From NCBI RefSeq assembly GCF_001468465.1, contig NZ_LNSA01000025.1, positions 1-62,893 of the forward strand: 62,893 bases of DNA. The letters are read 5' to 3'. The translations under genes were made by a program, and so were the position numbers. Below, one piece after another: positions 1 to 8,688 of the stretch. Every line of letters starts with the position of its first letter. The stretch's first letter is position 1. The stretch comes from Sphingopyxis sp. H115 (lineage in GTDB: Bacteria; Pseudomonadota; Alphaproteobacteria; Sphingomonadales; Sphingomonadaceae). The notes beneath the pieces are model-generated. The model saw only the letters and a program-made list of their open reading frames with translations. It did no database searches and was not told the DNA's origin.

Positions 1-171
1 GGGTTCGGGCGTAGGCGGCGGCGGTGCGGCGGCGGCCGTCGTCGGCGCATTCGCGGGCTCCTGAAACCAGCTATGCCGGCAATTGGCGCAGCGCACCGTG
101 CGGCCCGTCGGGCCGATCGCCGTATCGGGAACGACATAGCGTGTGTGGCAGGACGGGCAGGCAAGGATCAT
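1..171 (-). CDS. MJ0042-type zinc-ribbon protein, N-terminal part (runs off left edge)
   Basis: Reading the minus strand from ATG at 171 gives an open frame to the window edge, 57 residues. It begins with a CPSC pair (residues 5-8) and a second CANC pair near residues 28-31, the four-cysteine zinc ribbon of the MJ0042 family, followed by an Ala/Pro-rich linker. In known relatives the finger heads a longer membrane-linked protein of unknown function; the remainder lies outside the window. It is divergent from ftsE across a 159-bp gap that must hold both promoters. Confidence 0.85.
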   Translation of the reverse strand, partial: MILACPSCHTRYVVPDTAIGPTGRTVRCANCRHSWFQEPANAPTTAAAAPPPPTPEP

Positions 172-330
172 GGGGTTCCTCTAAACACGCTGATTCGCGG
201 TGTTGCAAGCCTTGCGTCGCACTCCCGGCTTGTCCTCTGTGGACAGCCGTGCGACAGGCTGCGGAATGAGCGGACCAGCGCCCCTGTTCCTTGCCCCAAC
301 ACAGGCGCACTATGGCGCGCGCGTGACGCC

Positions 331-1062
<732 letters not shown>

Positions 1063-1065
1063 CCG

Positions 1066-1983
1066 ATGATCATCCCGCGCGTCCCGGTCCAGCATCGCCG
1101 CCTGCTTCCCGATCGCCGCCTGTCGGGTCCGACGCCGTGGGTGATCGCGATCCTGATGATGCTGACCCTGCTCGCCGCCGCCGCCGGCGTAGGCCTCGCG
1201 CGCTCGGCCAATGCGATCGGCAGCGCGATCGCCGGGCGCGTCACGGTGCAGATCGTCACCGCAAATCCCGTCACGCGCGCCCAGCAGGCCGCGTCGTTAC
1301 GCCGCGCCGCCGCCGCGCAGCCCTTCGTCCGCTCCGCGCGCTCGGTCGAACAGGAGGAGCTCCGGGCGACGCTCGGCCAATGGTTCGGCAGCGAAGGAAG
1401 CGGCGAGGGTAGCGACGACCCGGTGCTGAAATCGCTTCCCCTGCCGGCGCTGGTCGATATCGATTTCGTGGGCGAGGACCGCAGCGGCCATATGCGCGAC
1501 CTGCAGGCGCTCGTCGCGCGCGAGGCGCCCGGCGCGCGCATCATCCCGCATGCCGAATGGCTCGGCCCGGTCGCGCGGCTGATCCGTTCGCTCGCCTGGA
1601 TCGCAGGCGGCATGGTCGTGCTGATGACGCTCGCCAGTGCGGCGGTGGTGATCATGACCGCGCGCGCCGCGCTCGCCACCCATTATCCGACGATCGAGAT
1701 GCTCCACCTGATCGGCGCGACCGACCGCCAGATTACACGGCTGTTCCAGCGCCGCATCGCGATCGATACCGCCTATGGCATCGCGCTCGGCAGCGCCGTC
1801 GCCGCGGCGATCCTGCTGCTGATCGGCTGGCAATGGTCGGGGGTCACCGCGGGGCTCGCGACGACCGCGTCGCTCGGCCCCGCAGGCTGGGTGCTATTGC
1901 TGGCGCTGCCGCTATTGGCTATCGCGCTCGCAGCCCTGACCGCGCGCCAGACCCTGCTCGCGGCGCTCAAGAAGATATTATGA
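1066..1983 (+). CDS. ftsX: Cell division permease-like protein FtsX
   Basis: Membrane partner of FtsE, 305 aa. A first membrane segment lies near residues 25-45, followed by a periplasmic domain of about 125 residues. Three more hydrophobic segments near 175-200, 225-250 and 270-295 give the four-helix FtsX topology. It starts 3 nt after ftsE and its stop overlaps the next start (ATGA). The family is poorly conserved in sequence, so the call leans on topology plus adjacency to ftsE. Confidence 0.93.
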   Translation: MIIPRVPVQHRRLLPDRRLSGPTPWVIAILMMLTLLAAAAGVGLARSANAIGSAIAGRVTVQIVTANPVTRAQQAASLRRAAAAQPFVRSARSVEQEELRATLGQWFGSEGSGEGSDDPVLKSLPLPALVDIDFVGEDRSGHMRDLQALVAREAPGARIIPHAEWLGPVARLIRSLAWIAGGMVVLMTLASAAVVIMTARAALATHYPTIEMLHLIGATDRQITRLFQRRIAIDTAYGIALGSAVAAAILLLIGWQWSGVTAGLATTASLGPAGWVLLLALPLLAIALAALTARQTLLAALKKIL

Positions 1984-2510
1984 TCAAGCGCCTCTTTTCC
2001 CTGTTGTTTCTGGCCTGGGTGCTCGGCTTCGCATGGTTTGCGCTGCTGTTGCCGCTGCCGGCGGGAGCGCAAAAGACCGACGCGATCGTCGTGCTGACCG
2101 GCGGCCCCGGCCGCATCGACCGCGCGCTCGAACGGCTCGAGGCGGGTGATGCCAAGCGCCTGCTCATCAGCGGCGTCGCACGCGAGGTGAAACCGCGCGA
2201 ACTCGCCGCCGAATACAAGCGCCCGGTGTCGCTGTTCGACTGCTGCATCGCGCTGGGGTTCGAGGCCGAGGATACGCGCTCGAACGCGACCGAAGTCGCA
2301 ACCTGGGCGCAGCGCCGCAAATATAAGAGCATCCGGCTGGTCACCACCGACTGGCACATGCGCCGCGCCGAGTATGAAATCGGCCGCGCGGTCGGCGACA
2401 CGGTGACGATCCTGCCCGACGCGGTGCGCAGCCAGCCCAATTTCGCGACGCTGTTCCGCGAATATCATAAATATCTCGCGGGGCTGGCGGGCGGCCTCCT
2501 CGGCCTTTAA
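1980..2510 (+). CDS. YdcF/DUF218 (ElyC/SanA-type) envelope protein
   Basis: A 176-aa protein with an N-terminal membrane anchor (residues 8-28) and a DUF218 fold: the strand-loop VVLTGGPGR near residue 35 and a TTDWHMRRA segment near 123 are typical. Family members SanA and ElyC affect envelope barrier function and lipid carrier metabolism in Enterobacteria; the biochemical activity is not established. The start overlaps the ftsX stop by 4 nt, so it is translationally coupled to cell division genes. Confidence 0.85.
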   Translation: MIKRLFSLLFLAWVLGFAWFALLLPLPAGAQKTDAIVVLTGGPGRIDRALERLEAGDAKRLLISGVAREVKPRELAAEYKRPVSLFDCCIALGFEAEDTRSNATEVATWAQRRKYKSIRLVTTDWHMRRAEYEIGRAVGDTVTILPDAVRSQPNFATLFREYHKYLAGLAGGLLGL

Positions 2511-2521
2511 GAAGCGCGCCG

Positions 2522-3253
2522 ATGCGCTATACCGTCGCCCTTCTCCGCTCGATCCTCTTTTGGTTGCTGTTCGTCCTGATGAGCAGTGTCAGTTCGATCG
2601 GCGCAGTGATCTCGCTGCCCGTCTCGCACAAGGCGACGATCTGGTTCGTGCGCATCTGGGCGCAGTTCCATCGGTTGATCTGTCGCTTGGTCCTTGGCCA
2701 GACAATCGTCGTCGAGGGCGACATGCCCGATATTCCCGTGCTCTATGTCTTCAAGCATGAGGGCGCGTTCGAGACGATCGAACAGCCGGGGCTGTTCGAA
2801 CATCCGGCCGTCTTTGCGAAAGAACAGCTCTTCAACATCCCCGTTTGGGGACAGGCGGCGCATTTCTATGGCCTGATTCCCGTCGACCGCGACGGCGGCG
2901 GCAAGGCGATGCGCGCGATGCTGAACGCCGCCAAGGCCGCGCTCGCCAAAGAGCGGCCGCTGGTCCTGTTCGCCGAGGGAACGCGCATCCCGCATGGGCT
3001 GGCGCCGCCGCTGCGTTCGGGTTTCGCGGGCATCTACCGCCTGCTCGGTGTGCCCGTGATCCCGGTCGCGGTGAACAGCGGCATCGCCTATCCGCCGCGC
3101 CGCTGGGTCAAATGGCCTGGCACAATCACCTACAAGGTCGGCGAAACCATCCCCGCGGGCCTGCCACGCGAAGAAGCCGAGGAACGCGTGTGGCGTGCGA
3201 TCAACGCGCTGAACCCGCCCGAAGCGTTATTGGAAGGCTACACAGCCTCCTAA
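2522..3253 (+). CDS. 1-acyl-sn-glycerol-3-phosphate acyltransferase (PlsC family)
   Basis: Membrane-bound acyltransferase expected to convert lysophosphatidic acid to phosphatidic acid in phospholipid synthesis. It has 243 aa with an N-terminal membrane segment (about 8-32). The catalytic block near residue 78 reads KHEGAFE, an HX4E version of the usual HX4D. The FAEGTR block near residue 155 supplies motif III, and VPVIPVAVNSG is the later conserved strand. It lies 11 nt after the YdcF-like gene at the end of the ftsEX operon, giving a membrane/envelope theme. Confidence 0.9.
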   Translation: MRYTVALLRSILFWLLFVLMSSVSSIGAVISLPVSHKATIWFVRIWAQFHRLICRLVLGQTIVVEGDMPDIPVLYVFKHEGAFETIEQPGLFEHPAVFAKEQLFNIPVWGQAAHFYGLIPVDRDGGGKAMRAMLNAAKAALAKERPLVLFAEGTRIPHGLAPPLRSGFAGIYRLLGVPVIPVAVNSGIAYPPRRWVKWPGTITYKVGETIPAGLPREEAEERVWRAINALNPPEALLEGYTAS

Positions 3254-3294
3254 TCCCGTTCGTGTCGAGCGAGGGTTCGAGTTGATTCGGCGGA

Positions 3295-4197
3295 CTAATG
3301 TTTGCGTCCGAAATCGGGCGCCGCATCATCTTGGCCCTGTTCGATGATCGAGCGGCGGATCGCGCGCGTGCGCGTGAACCAGTCCTCGAGCTTCGCGCCG
3401 TCGCCGCGCCGGATCGCTTGCTGGAGCGCCGTCAGATCCTCGTTGAAGCGCTGCAGGGTCGCAAGCACGGCCTCCTTGTTGGCAAGGAAGACGTCGCGCC
3501 ACATCACCGGATCGCTCGCCGCGATACGCGTGAAATCGCGAAAACCGCCCGCCGAATATTTGATCACCTCGCTCTCGGTGACCTCTTCGAGTTCGCTCGC
3601 GGTGCCGACGATCGTATAGGCGATAAGGTGCGGCAGGTGGCTCGTCACCGCCAGCACCATGTCGTGGTGGGCCGCATCCATCGTCTCGACCCGCGCGCCG
3701 AGCGCCTGCCAGAAGCCCGTCACCGCCGCCACCGCTTCGCCGGGCGCGCCCGCGCCGGGAGTGACGATGCACCAGCGGCTGTCGAACAGGGTCGCAAAAC
3801 CCGCTGCGGGTCCGCTATTTTCGGTCCCTGCGACCGGATGCGCGGGAATGACGATATGATCGGGCAGCGCTTTCGCCAGCGCATCGGCTACCCCTGCCTT
3901 CGATGAACCGACGTCCGAGATGATCGCGCCGGCCTTCAATCCCGGCGCGATCGATGCGGCCGCATCGGCCATGCGCCCGACCGGAACCGCAAGGATGACG
4001 AGGTCGGCGTCGACCGCCGCCGCGGCTGCATCGTCGGCGATCGTATCGCAAAGCCCGAGTTCGCGCGCGAGCGTGCGCACCTCGGCGCTTGCATCGTGGC
4101 CGGTGACCGCCACATGCGGCAGCCGTTCTCCGACCGCGCGCGCGATCGACGAGCCGATCAGGCCTAGCCCAACGATCGCGACGCGCTGGAACGCCAT
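3295..4197 (-). CDS. tyrC: Prephenate/arogenate dehydrogenase family protein
   Basis: NAD(P)-dependent oxidative decarboxylation step of tyrosine synthesis, on prephenate or arogenate; sequence alone does not settle the substrate. The 300-aa product starts with a Rossmann GLGLIGSSIA loop (residues 11-20). It carries the family hallmark DVGSSK near residue 105, HPVAG near 128 and the SHLPH motif near 195, which holds substrate-binding histidines. No ACT or chorismate mutase domain is fused. The ATG shares one nucleotide with the hisC stop (TGATG), so the two are co-translated. Confidence 0.93.
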   Translation of the reverse strand: MAFQRVAIVGLGLIGSSIARAVGERLPHVAVTGHDASAEVRTLARELGLCDTIADDAAAAAVDADLVILAVPVGRMADAAASIAPGLKAGAIISDVGSSKAGVADALAKALPDHIVIPAHPVAGTENSGPAAGFATLFDSRWCIVTPGAGAPGEAVAAVTGFWQALGARVETMDAAHHDMVLAVTSHLPHLIAYTIVGTASELEEVTESEVIKYSAGGFRDFTRIAASDPVMWRDVFLANKEAVLATLQRFNEDLTALQQAIRRGDGAKLEDWFTRTRAIRRSIIEQGQDDAAPDFGRKH

Positions 4198-5312
4198 CAG
4201 CCGTTCAGCGCCGCGCGGATCGCCGCCGCGAGCCCGCGCGTCTCGTCCTCGGTGCCGATCGTCATGCGCAGCGCATTCGGCAACCCCTGGCCGGGCAGCC
4301 AGCGCACGATATAGCCCGCGTCCATCAGCCGGTTATAGACGGTCTCGGCGCTGACATCGCCCTCGAACAGCACGAGCAGGAAATTGCACGCCGACGGCAC
4401 CACGCGCACGCCATGGTTGCCAAGGCTTTCGAGTTCGCCCGCCAGCCAGGCCCGCCATTTCGCATTATGCTCGCGGCTGTGCGCGACGAACTCCGTGTCG
4501 CCGAGCGCCGCGACCGCTGCGGCCTGCCCCGCGCGCGTGACGTTGAACGGCAGGCGAATGCGGTGCAGCGCCGAAATCACCTCGGCCGCAGCATAGCCCC
4601 AGCCGATGCGCTCGGACGCCAGCCCGTGAATCTTCGAAAAGGTGCGCGTGACGAACACGTTCGGCTGCGTCTTGGCGAGCTCGAGCCCGCCATCGTCCTC
4701 GGCTTCCGAGAGATATTCCGAATAGGCCTGGTCGATCACGAACAGCACATTCTTCGGCAGTCCGGTATAGAGCCGCTGAACCTCTTCGCGCGTCGCGAGC
4801 GTGCCGGTCGGATTATTGGGGTTGGCGAGATAGACGACGCGCGTCTTGTCGGTCACTGCGGCGAGCAGCGCATCGACGTCGGTCGCATAATCCTTGTCGT
4901 CGGCCTCGACCGGCACCGCGCCGACGCGCCGCGCCGCGATCTCGTAGACCGCAAAGCCGTACCGAACATAAAGAATCTCGTCGCCCGCCCCCGCATAGGT
5001 CCCCGCCGCGAGATGGAGCAATTCGTCGGAGCCGTTGCCGCAGATGATCCGCGCCGGGTCGAGGCCGAACTTCGCCGCGATCGCAGCCCGCAGCTCGTTC
5101 GAGCCCGGATCGGGATAGCGCGACAGCGCATCGGCCGCACCCTGTGCCGCCGCGAACGCCGCGCGTGCCTTTTCGCCCGTCCCGAGCGGATTTTCGTTCG
5201 CGCTGAGCTTGATTAGCGGACGCCCGTCGACGCCTGCGGACTTGCCAGGGACATAGGGAGCGATGCCGCTGATCCACGGCTTGGGCGTAAGGGTCTCGGT
5301 CGCGTCGGTCAT
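4197..5312 (-). CDS. hisC: Histidinol-phosphate aminotransferase (HisC-like)
   Basis: PLP-dependent fold-type I aminotransferase, 371 aa. Conserved points: SANENPLG near residue 35, RYPD near 65, GNGSDELL near 90, NPNNPTG near 160, and the PLP lysine in TFSKIHGLA near residue 220. It normally makes histidinol phosphate. Its pairing with a prephenate/arogenate dehydrogenase suggests it may also, or instead, transaminate aromatic precursors, as reported for some HisC-type enzymes. ATG 5312 is preferred because the upstream extension of 13 residues is Arg-rich and non-conserved. Confidence 0.92.
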   Translation of the reverse strand: MTDATETLTPKPWISGIAPYVPGKSAGVDGRPLIKLSANENPLGTGEKARAAFAAAQGAADALSRYPDPGSNELRAAIAAKFGLDPARIICGNGSDELLHLAAGTYAGAGDEILYVRYGFAVYEIAARRVGAVPVEADDKDYATDVDALLAAVTDKTRVVYLANPNNPTGTLATREEVQRLYTGLPKNVLFVIDQAYSEYLSEAEDDGGLELAKTQPNVFVTRTFSKIHGLASERIGWGYAAAEVISALHRIRLPFNVTRAGQAAAVAALGDTEFVAHSREHNAKWRAWLAGELESLGNHGVRVVPSACNFLLVLFEGDVSAETVYNRLMDAGYIVRWLPGQGLPNALRMTIGTEDETRGLAAAIRAALNG

Positions 5313-5364
5313 GCCGCGCCGTTTAACGGCTGTGCGCCCCGAGTCCAGCACCTAGTCCAGCACG

Positions 5365-5393
5365 TTGACACGCCCCGCCCGTCCGCTTAGCCC
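5365..5393 (+). promoter_or_regulatory. Candidate sigma70-type promoter of metXW
   Basis: TTGACA at 5365-5370 is a perfect -35 hexamer. A weak -10 (TAGCCC, 5388-5393) follows after 17 nt, and metX starts at 5404. The leader would be very short. The 91-bp hisC/metX gap is too small for a typical SAM-type riboswitch. Confidence 0.35.
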
Positions 5394-5403
5394 CGCGCGC
5401 ACC

Positions 5404-6525
5404 ATGGCGAGCCTGCTCCACCAGATTCAGCATCAAGGCGTGACGATTAACGCGCCGCTGCCCCTCGACAGCGGACAGGTGCTGCCATCGGTGACGATCG
5501 CTTGGCAAAGCTATGGCACGCTCAACGCCGACAGGTCGAACGCGGTGCTGATCTGCCATGCGCTCACCGGCGACCAATATGTCGCGAGCGACCATCCCGC
5601 GACCGGCAAGCCCGGCTGGTGGGCGCGCATGGTCGGCCCCGGCAAGCCGATCGACACCGACCGCTTCCACGTCATCTGCGCCAATGTGCTGGGCAGCTGC
5701 ATGGGGACAAGCGGCCCCGCCACGCCCGATGCCGCGACCGGCGCGCCGCTCGGCATGGCCTTTCCCGTCATTACGATCACCGACATGGTGCGCGCGCAGG
5801 CGATGCTCCTCGATCATCTCGGCATTTCGCGGCTTCATGCCGTCGTCGGGGGGTCGATGGGCGGCATGCAGACGCTCGCCTGGGCGGCGACCTATCCCGA
5901 GCGGCTCGCCTCGGCGCTCGTCATCGCGAGCGCCGCGCGTCATTCGGCCCAGAATATCGCGTTCCACGAGGTCGGGCGACAGGCGATCATGGCCGACCCC
6001 GACTGGCAGGACGGCCAATATTATGGCAGCGCGCGCGCGCCCACCAAGGGGCTCGCGGTCGCGCGCATGGCGGCGCACATAACCTATCTCTCCGAGGAAG
6101 GGCTGACCGAGAAATTCGGGCGCCGGCTGCAGGCGCGCGATATCAAGAGTTTCGGTTTCGATGCCGATTTCCAGGTCGAATCCTATCTGCGACATCAGGG
6201 GCTGGCCTTCACCGACCGCTTCGACGCCAACGCCTATCTCTATATCACGCGCGCGATGGACTATTTCGACCTCGCCGACCCGCACGACGGGCGCCTCGCG
6301 GGCGCCTTCGCAACGGCGAAGGACGTGCGCTTCACGCTCGTCAGCTTCGACACCGACTGGCTCTATCCGACCTCCGAATCGCGCCGCGTCGTGCAGGCAC
6401 TGCAAAGCGTCGGTGCCGCGGCGAGCTTCGTCGAACTGTCGGCGCCCTTCGGCCACGACAGCTTCCTCCTCGACGTGCCCGCGCTCGACCGTCTCGTCGC
6501 CGGCGCGCTCGGATCGGGCTTCTGA
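5404..6525 (+). CDS. metX: Homoserine O-acetyltransferase MetX
   Basis: Acylates the homoserine hydroxyl group, committing it to methionine synthesis. It is an alpha/beta hydrolase-fold protein of 373 aa. The nucleophile elbow [12 protein letters not shown] near residue 150 carries the catalytic Ser; the Asp lies in SFDTDW near residue 315 and the His in GHDSF near residue 350. Acetyl versus succinyl donor cannot be read with certainty, since some MetX proteins use succinyl-CoA. ATG 5404 is chosen over an upstream TTG at 5365. Its stop overlaps the metW start by 1 nt. Confidence 0.95.
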   Translation: MASLLHQIQHQGVTINAPLPLDSGQVLPSVTIAWQSYGTLNADRSNAVLICHALTGDQYVASDHPATGKPGWWARMVGPGKPIDTDRFHVICANVLGSCMGTSGPATPDAATGAPLGMAFPVITITDMVRAQAMLLDHLGISRLHAVVGGSMGGMQTLAWAATYPERLASALVIASAARHSAQNIAFHEVGRQAIMADPDWQDGQYYGSARAPTKGLAVARMAAHITYLSEEGLTEKFGRRLQARDIKSFGFDADFQVESYLRHQGLAFTDRFDANAYLYITRAMDYFDLADPHDGRLAGAFATAKDVRFTLVSFDTDWLYPTSESRRVVQALQSVGAAASFVELSAPFGHDSFLLDVPALDRLVAGALGSGF

Positions 6526-7109
6526 TGGCGCTGCGCCCCGACCTTGCGATCATCGCCGACGCCGTGCCGTCATCGGCGCGTGTGCTCGATGTCGGCTGCG
6601 GCGACGGCGAGCTGATGGTTGCGCTGCAGGGCAAAGGGGTCGACGCGCGCGGGCTCGAAATCGACCCCGCGAACGTCACTGCGGCGATCGCGCGCGGCCA
6701 GTCGGTGGTGCAAGGCGACGCGAACCGCGACCTTGCCGATTACCCCGACGATGCTTTCGACTATGCGATCCTGTCGCAGACGCTACAGACGACCGAGCGC
6801 CCCGACCGGGTCGTCGACGAACTGCTCCGCATCGCCCCGCGCGCCTTCGTCAGCTTTCCCAATTTTGCCCACTGGCGCATCCGGCTCGCGCTGCTGTGGG
6901 GCGGGCGGATGCCGGTGACGCGCCTGCTGCCCGTCGCCTGGTACGAAACGCCGAATATCCACCATGTCACGGTCAGCGACTTTCGCGACCTCGTCCGCGA
7001 CAAGGGCATCAGGGTCGAGCGCGTCTGGCACCTGTCGGGCGACAAACCGGCCAGCGACGCCGCCGCGAGCTGGCGGGCCGAACATGCGATCTTTTTGATC
7101 GCGCGCTAG
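6525..7109 (+). CDS. metW: Methionine biosynthesis protein MetW
   Basis: SAM-methyltransferase-like protein of 194 aa with the glycine loop VLDVGCGDGEL near residue 22. The MetW family travels with metX in Proteobacteria and has been proposed to assist or stimulate MetX; its own methyl acceptor is unknown. The conserved PNFAHW and ETPNIHHV segments are family-specific. It is coupled to metX through a TGATG junction. Confidence 0.95.
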   Translation: MALRPDLAIIADAVPSSARVLDVGCGDGELMVALQGKGVDARGLEIDPANVTAAIARGQSVVQGDANRDLADYPDDAFDYAILSQTLQTTERPDRVVDELLRIAPRAFVSFPNFAHWRIRLALLWGGRMPVTRLLPVAWYETPNIHHVTVSDFRDLVRDKGIRVERVWHLSGDKPASDAAASWRAEHAIFLIAR

Positions 7110-7214
7110 CTCTCCGGTCATCCGCAGGCGCGCAAGCTTTCCGTTGACGTCGAACGAAAGTTTAATTTTCTTCCGTTTATCAGGCGCAAAACGCTTGGAG
7201 GATTCGGCAGGCCG

Positions 7215-7820
7215 ATGGATGACTTGCATGACGAGGAGCGCGATCGTCTCACCGCGAATATCGCTTGACTCAAAAACGCCGACCCGGACGACTGGCACCG
7301 GGTTGCTCTGGATTTCAACTGGTGCGAGCCTCTCTATTTGCTCGACTGGATCGTGCGGCAGGCCGAATGCGACGTCGCGACCGCGCTGACGATTTTCTGG
7401 AGGGGCCAACCTGCATGCTGGATCGGCGACGCGGGGTCGACGCCGGATCGACCGAACGGCTTCTCCTACCTCAACAGACGTATCTGCGCCTATATCGCAA
7501 ACCGCATCGGCGAGGGCGGCTATCCGCGATCGAAAATCGCCTATGCGCCGGACACATGGACGAAAAAGGATTATGTTGATCTTGCAGAGCAAGAGAAGCG
7601 ACTGGATAATCCGCTATTTCGCACCCACCCCGATCTTATCCACGACCGCAACGGCCGGACGATCGAGAATGACGCAGCATTTTATGCGCGTCAGGATTTT
7701 CATCATTCCTTCGACTGCGAACTGCCCGGCGACACGCCCCGGTCGGATGCCGTGATGGAACGGGTGGGAAAAATCGAACGGGCAATGGTGTCGCTGCTGC
7801 CATCATGGCTTCGGCGTTGA
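7215..7820 (+). pseudogene. DUF4274-like gene interrupted by an in-frame TGA
   Basis: From ATG 7215 (GGAGGA about 13 nt upstream) the frame encodes 17 residues and then meets TGA at 7266-7268. The same frame continues with strongly DUF4274-like sequence (DPDDWHRVALDFNW, then LLDWIVRQAECD and ALTIFWRG) to a stop at 7820. The TGA sits where the surrounding sequence suggests Trp, one base change from TGG. A shorter product could start at TTG 7338 but would lose the first conserved block. Function of DUF4274 is unknown. It is either a recent nonsense allele or a sequence error. Confidence 0.7.
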
Positions 7821-7845
7821 GGCGCCGACCGGCGGGGCGATAACG

Positions 7846-8481
7846 CTAGCCCCGCGTCTTCAGCCCGTTCGCGAGCATATCGTTCGCGACCCGCGCGACC
7901 TCTTCGATGTCGGCCCTGTCGTCCCAAAGGCCATAGCGCATCCCCAGGAACACGTTCATTCCGGCAATCGCCCAGGCATGGACTTCGCTCGCATCCGTGC
8001 GGATTTCGCCGCGCGCCGCGCCCGCTTCGAGCCGTTGGCGCATACGCTCGACCGTCGTCTCATAGTGGCGGCGATAGCTCGCATAATCGACGAATTCGGC
8101 CTCGTCGATGATCCGATAGATTTCCTTATGCTCGCGCACGAAGCCCAGATAGGATTCGAGCCCGATCCGTTCGGCACTGATCTCGTCGGGCGCGGCCTGG
8201 ACCAGCGGCGTGACATGGTCGCGCAACTGTTCGCTCATGTAGCGGACGAGCGCCTGGAAGATCTCCTCCTTTGAATCGAAATAGGTGTAGAAGCTGCCGA
8301 GCGCGGTGCCGGCGCGGCGCGTGATCGCGCTGATCGACGCTTCGTGAAAGCCGCGCTCGCCGAATTCGACCGCCGCCGCGTCGAGCAGCTTGCGAAGCGT
8401 CCGGCGGCCACGCTCGGTACGCGGCGTCTTGTCGCGCGCATCGCTTCCCGCATTTCCTGTCGCGACTGGCGGTTGGTCCAT
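7846..8481 (-). CDS. TetR/AcrR-family transcriptional regulator
   Basis: A 211-aa one-component repressor. The N-terminal helix-turn-helix runs through about residues 28-75, with the family hallmark GSFYTYFDSKEEIF near residue 60. The rest is the ligand-binding/dimerisation domain. The start at 8481 has a GGAGGGGAG ribosome-binding site, while longer frames begin in low-conservation sequence. It is divergent from the TonB receptor over a 207-bp gap that holds a clear palindrome (8572-8598), so it probably controls that receptor and itself. The inducer is unknown. Confidence 0.93.
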   Translation of the reverse strand: MDQPPVATGNAGSDARDKTPRTERGRRTLRKLLDAAAVEFGERGFHEASISAITRRAGTALGSFYTYFDSKEEIFQALVRYMSEQLRDHVTPLVQAAPDEISAERIGLESYLGFVREHKEIYRIIDEAEFVDYASYRRHYETTVERMRQRLEAGAARGEIRTDASEVHAWAIAGMNVFLGMRYGLWDDRADIEEVARVANDMLANGLKTRG

Positions 8482-8571
8482 GGCTGCCTTCGTCTCCCCT
8501 CCGTCGCTGCCCCGACCCTGCATCGTGGCTTTTCGGCACCACAGGCAAGCAAAAAACGACCGATGCATATT

Positions 8572-8598
8572 CCAAGTTGAAACTTGGTTCATGTTTCA
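8572..8598. promoter_or_regulatory. Nested palindromes, candidate TetR operator
   Basis: CCAAGTT-GA-AACTTGG (8572-8587) is a perfect 7-2-7 inverted repeat. It overlaps a second one, TGAAAC-N9-GTTTCA (8578-8598). Both lie in the gap between the divergent tetR gene and the TonB receptor, the usual place for a shared operator. Confidence 0.65.
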
Positions 8599-8688
8599 TT
8601 ATTGGATGCGGCGCGGCTTGGCAAGCACCGGCCCAAAGAAAAGCAGAATCAGGGTGGCGCGGGGTCACCCGAGACATGGGAGACTCAT

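Noticed and set aside
5313..5403. Possible SAM riboswitch before metX
   Set aside because: The gap is 91 bp and lacks a recognisable pseudoknot pattern; a promoter with a very short leader fits better.
7266..7268. Selenocysteine or recoded TGA in the DUF4274 gene
   Set aside because: No selenocysteine insertion hairpin pattern is visible and neighbouring residues favour Trp.
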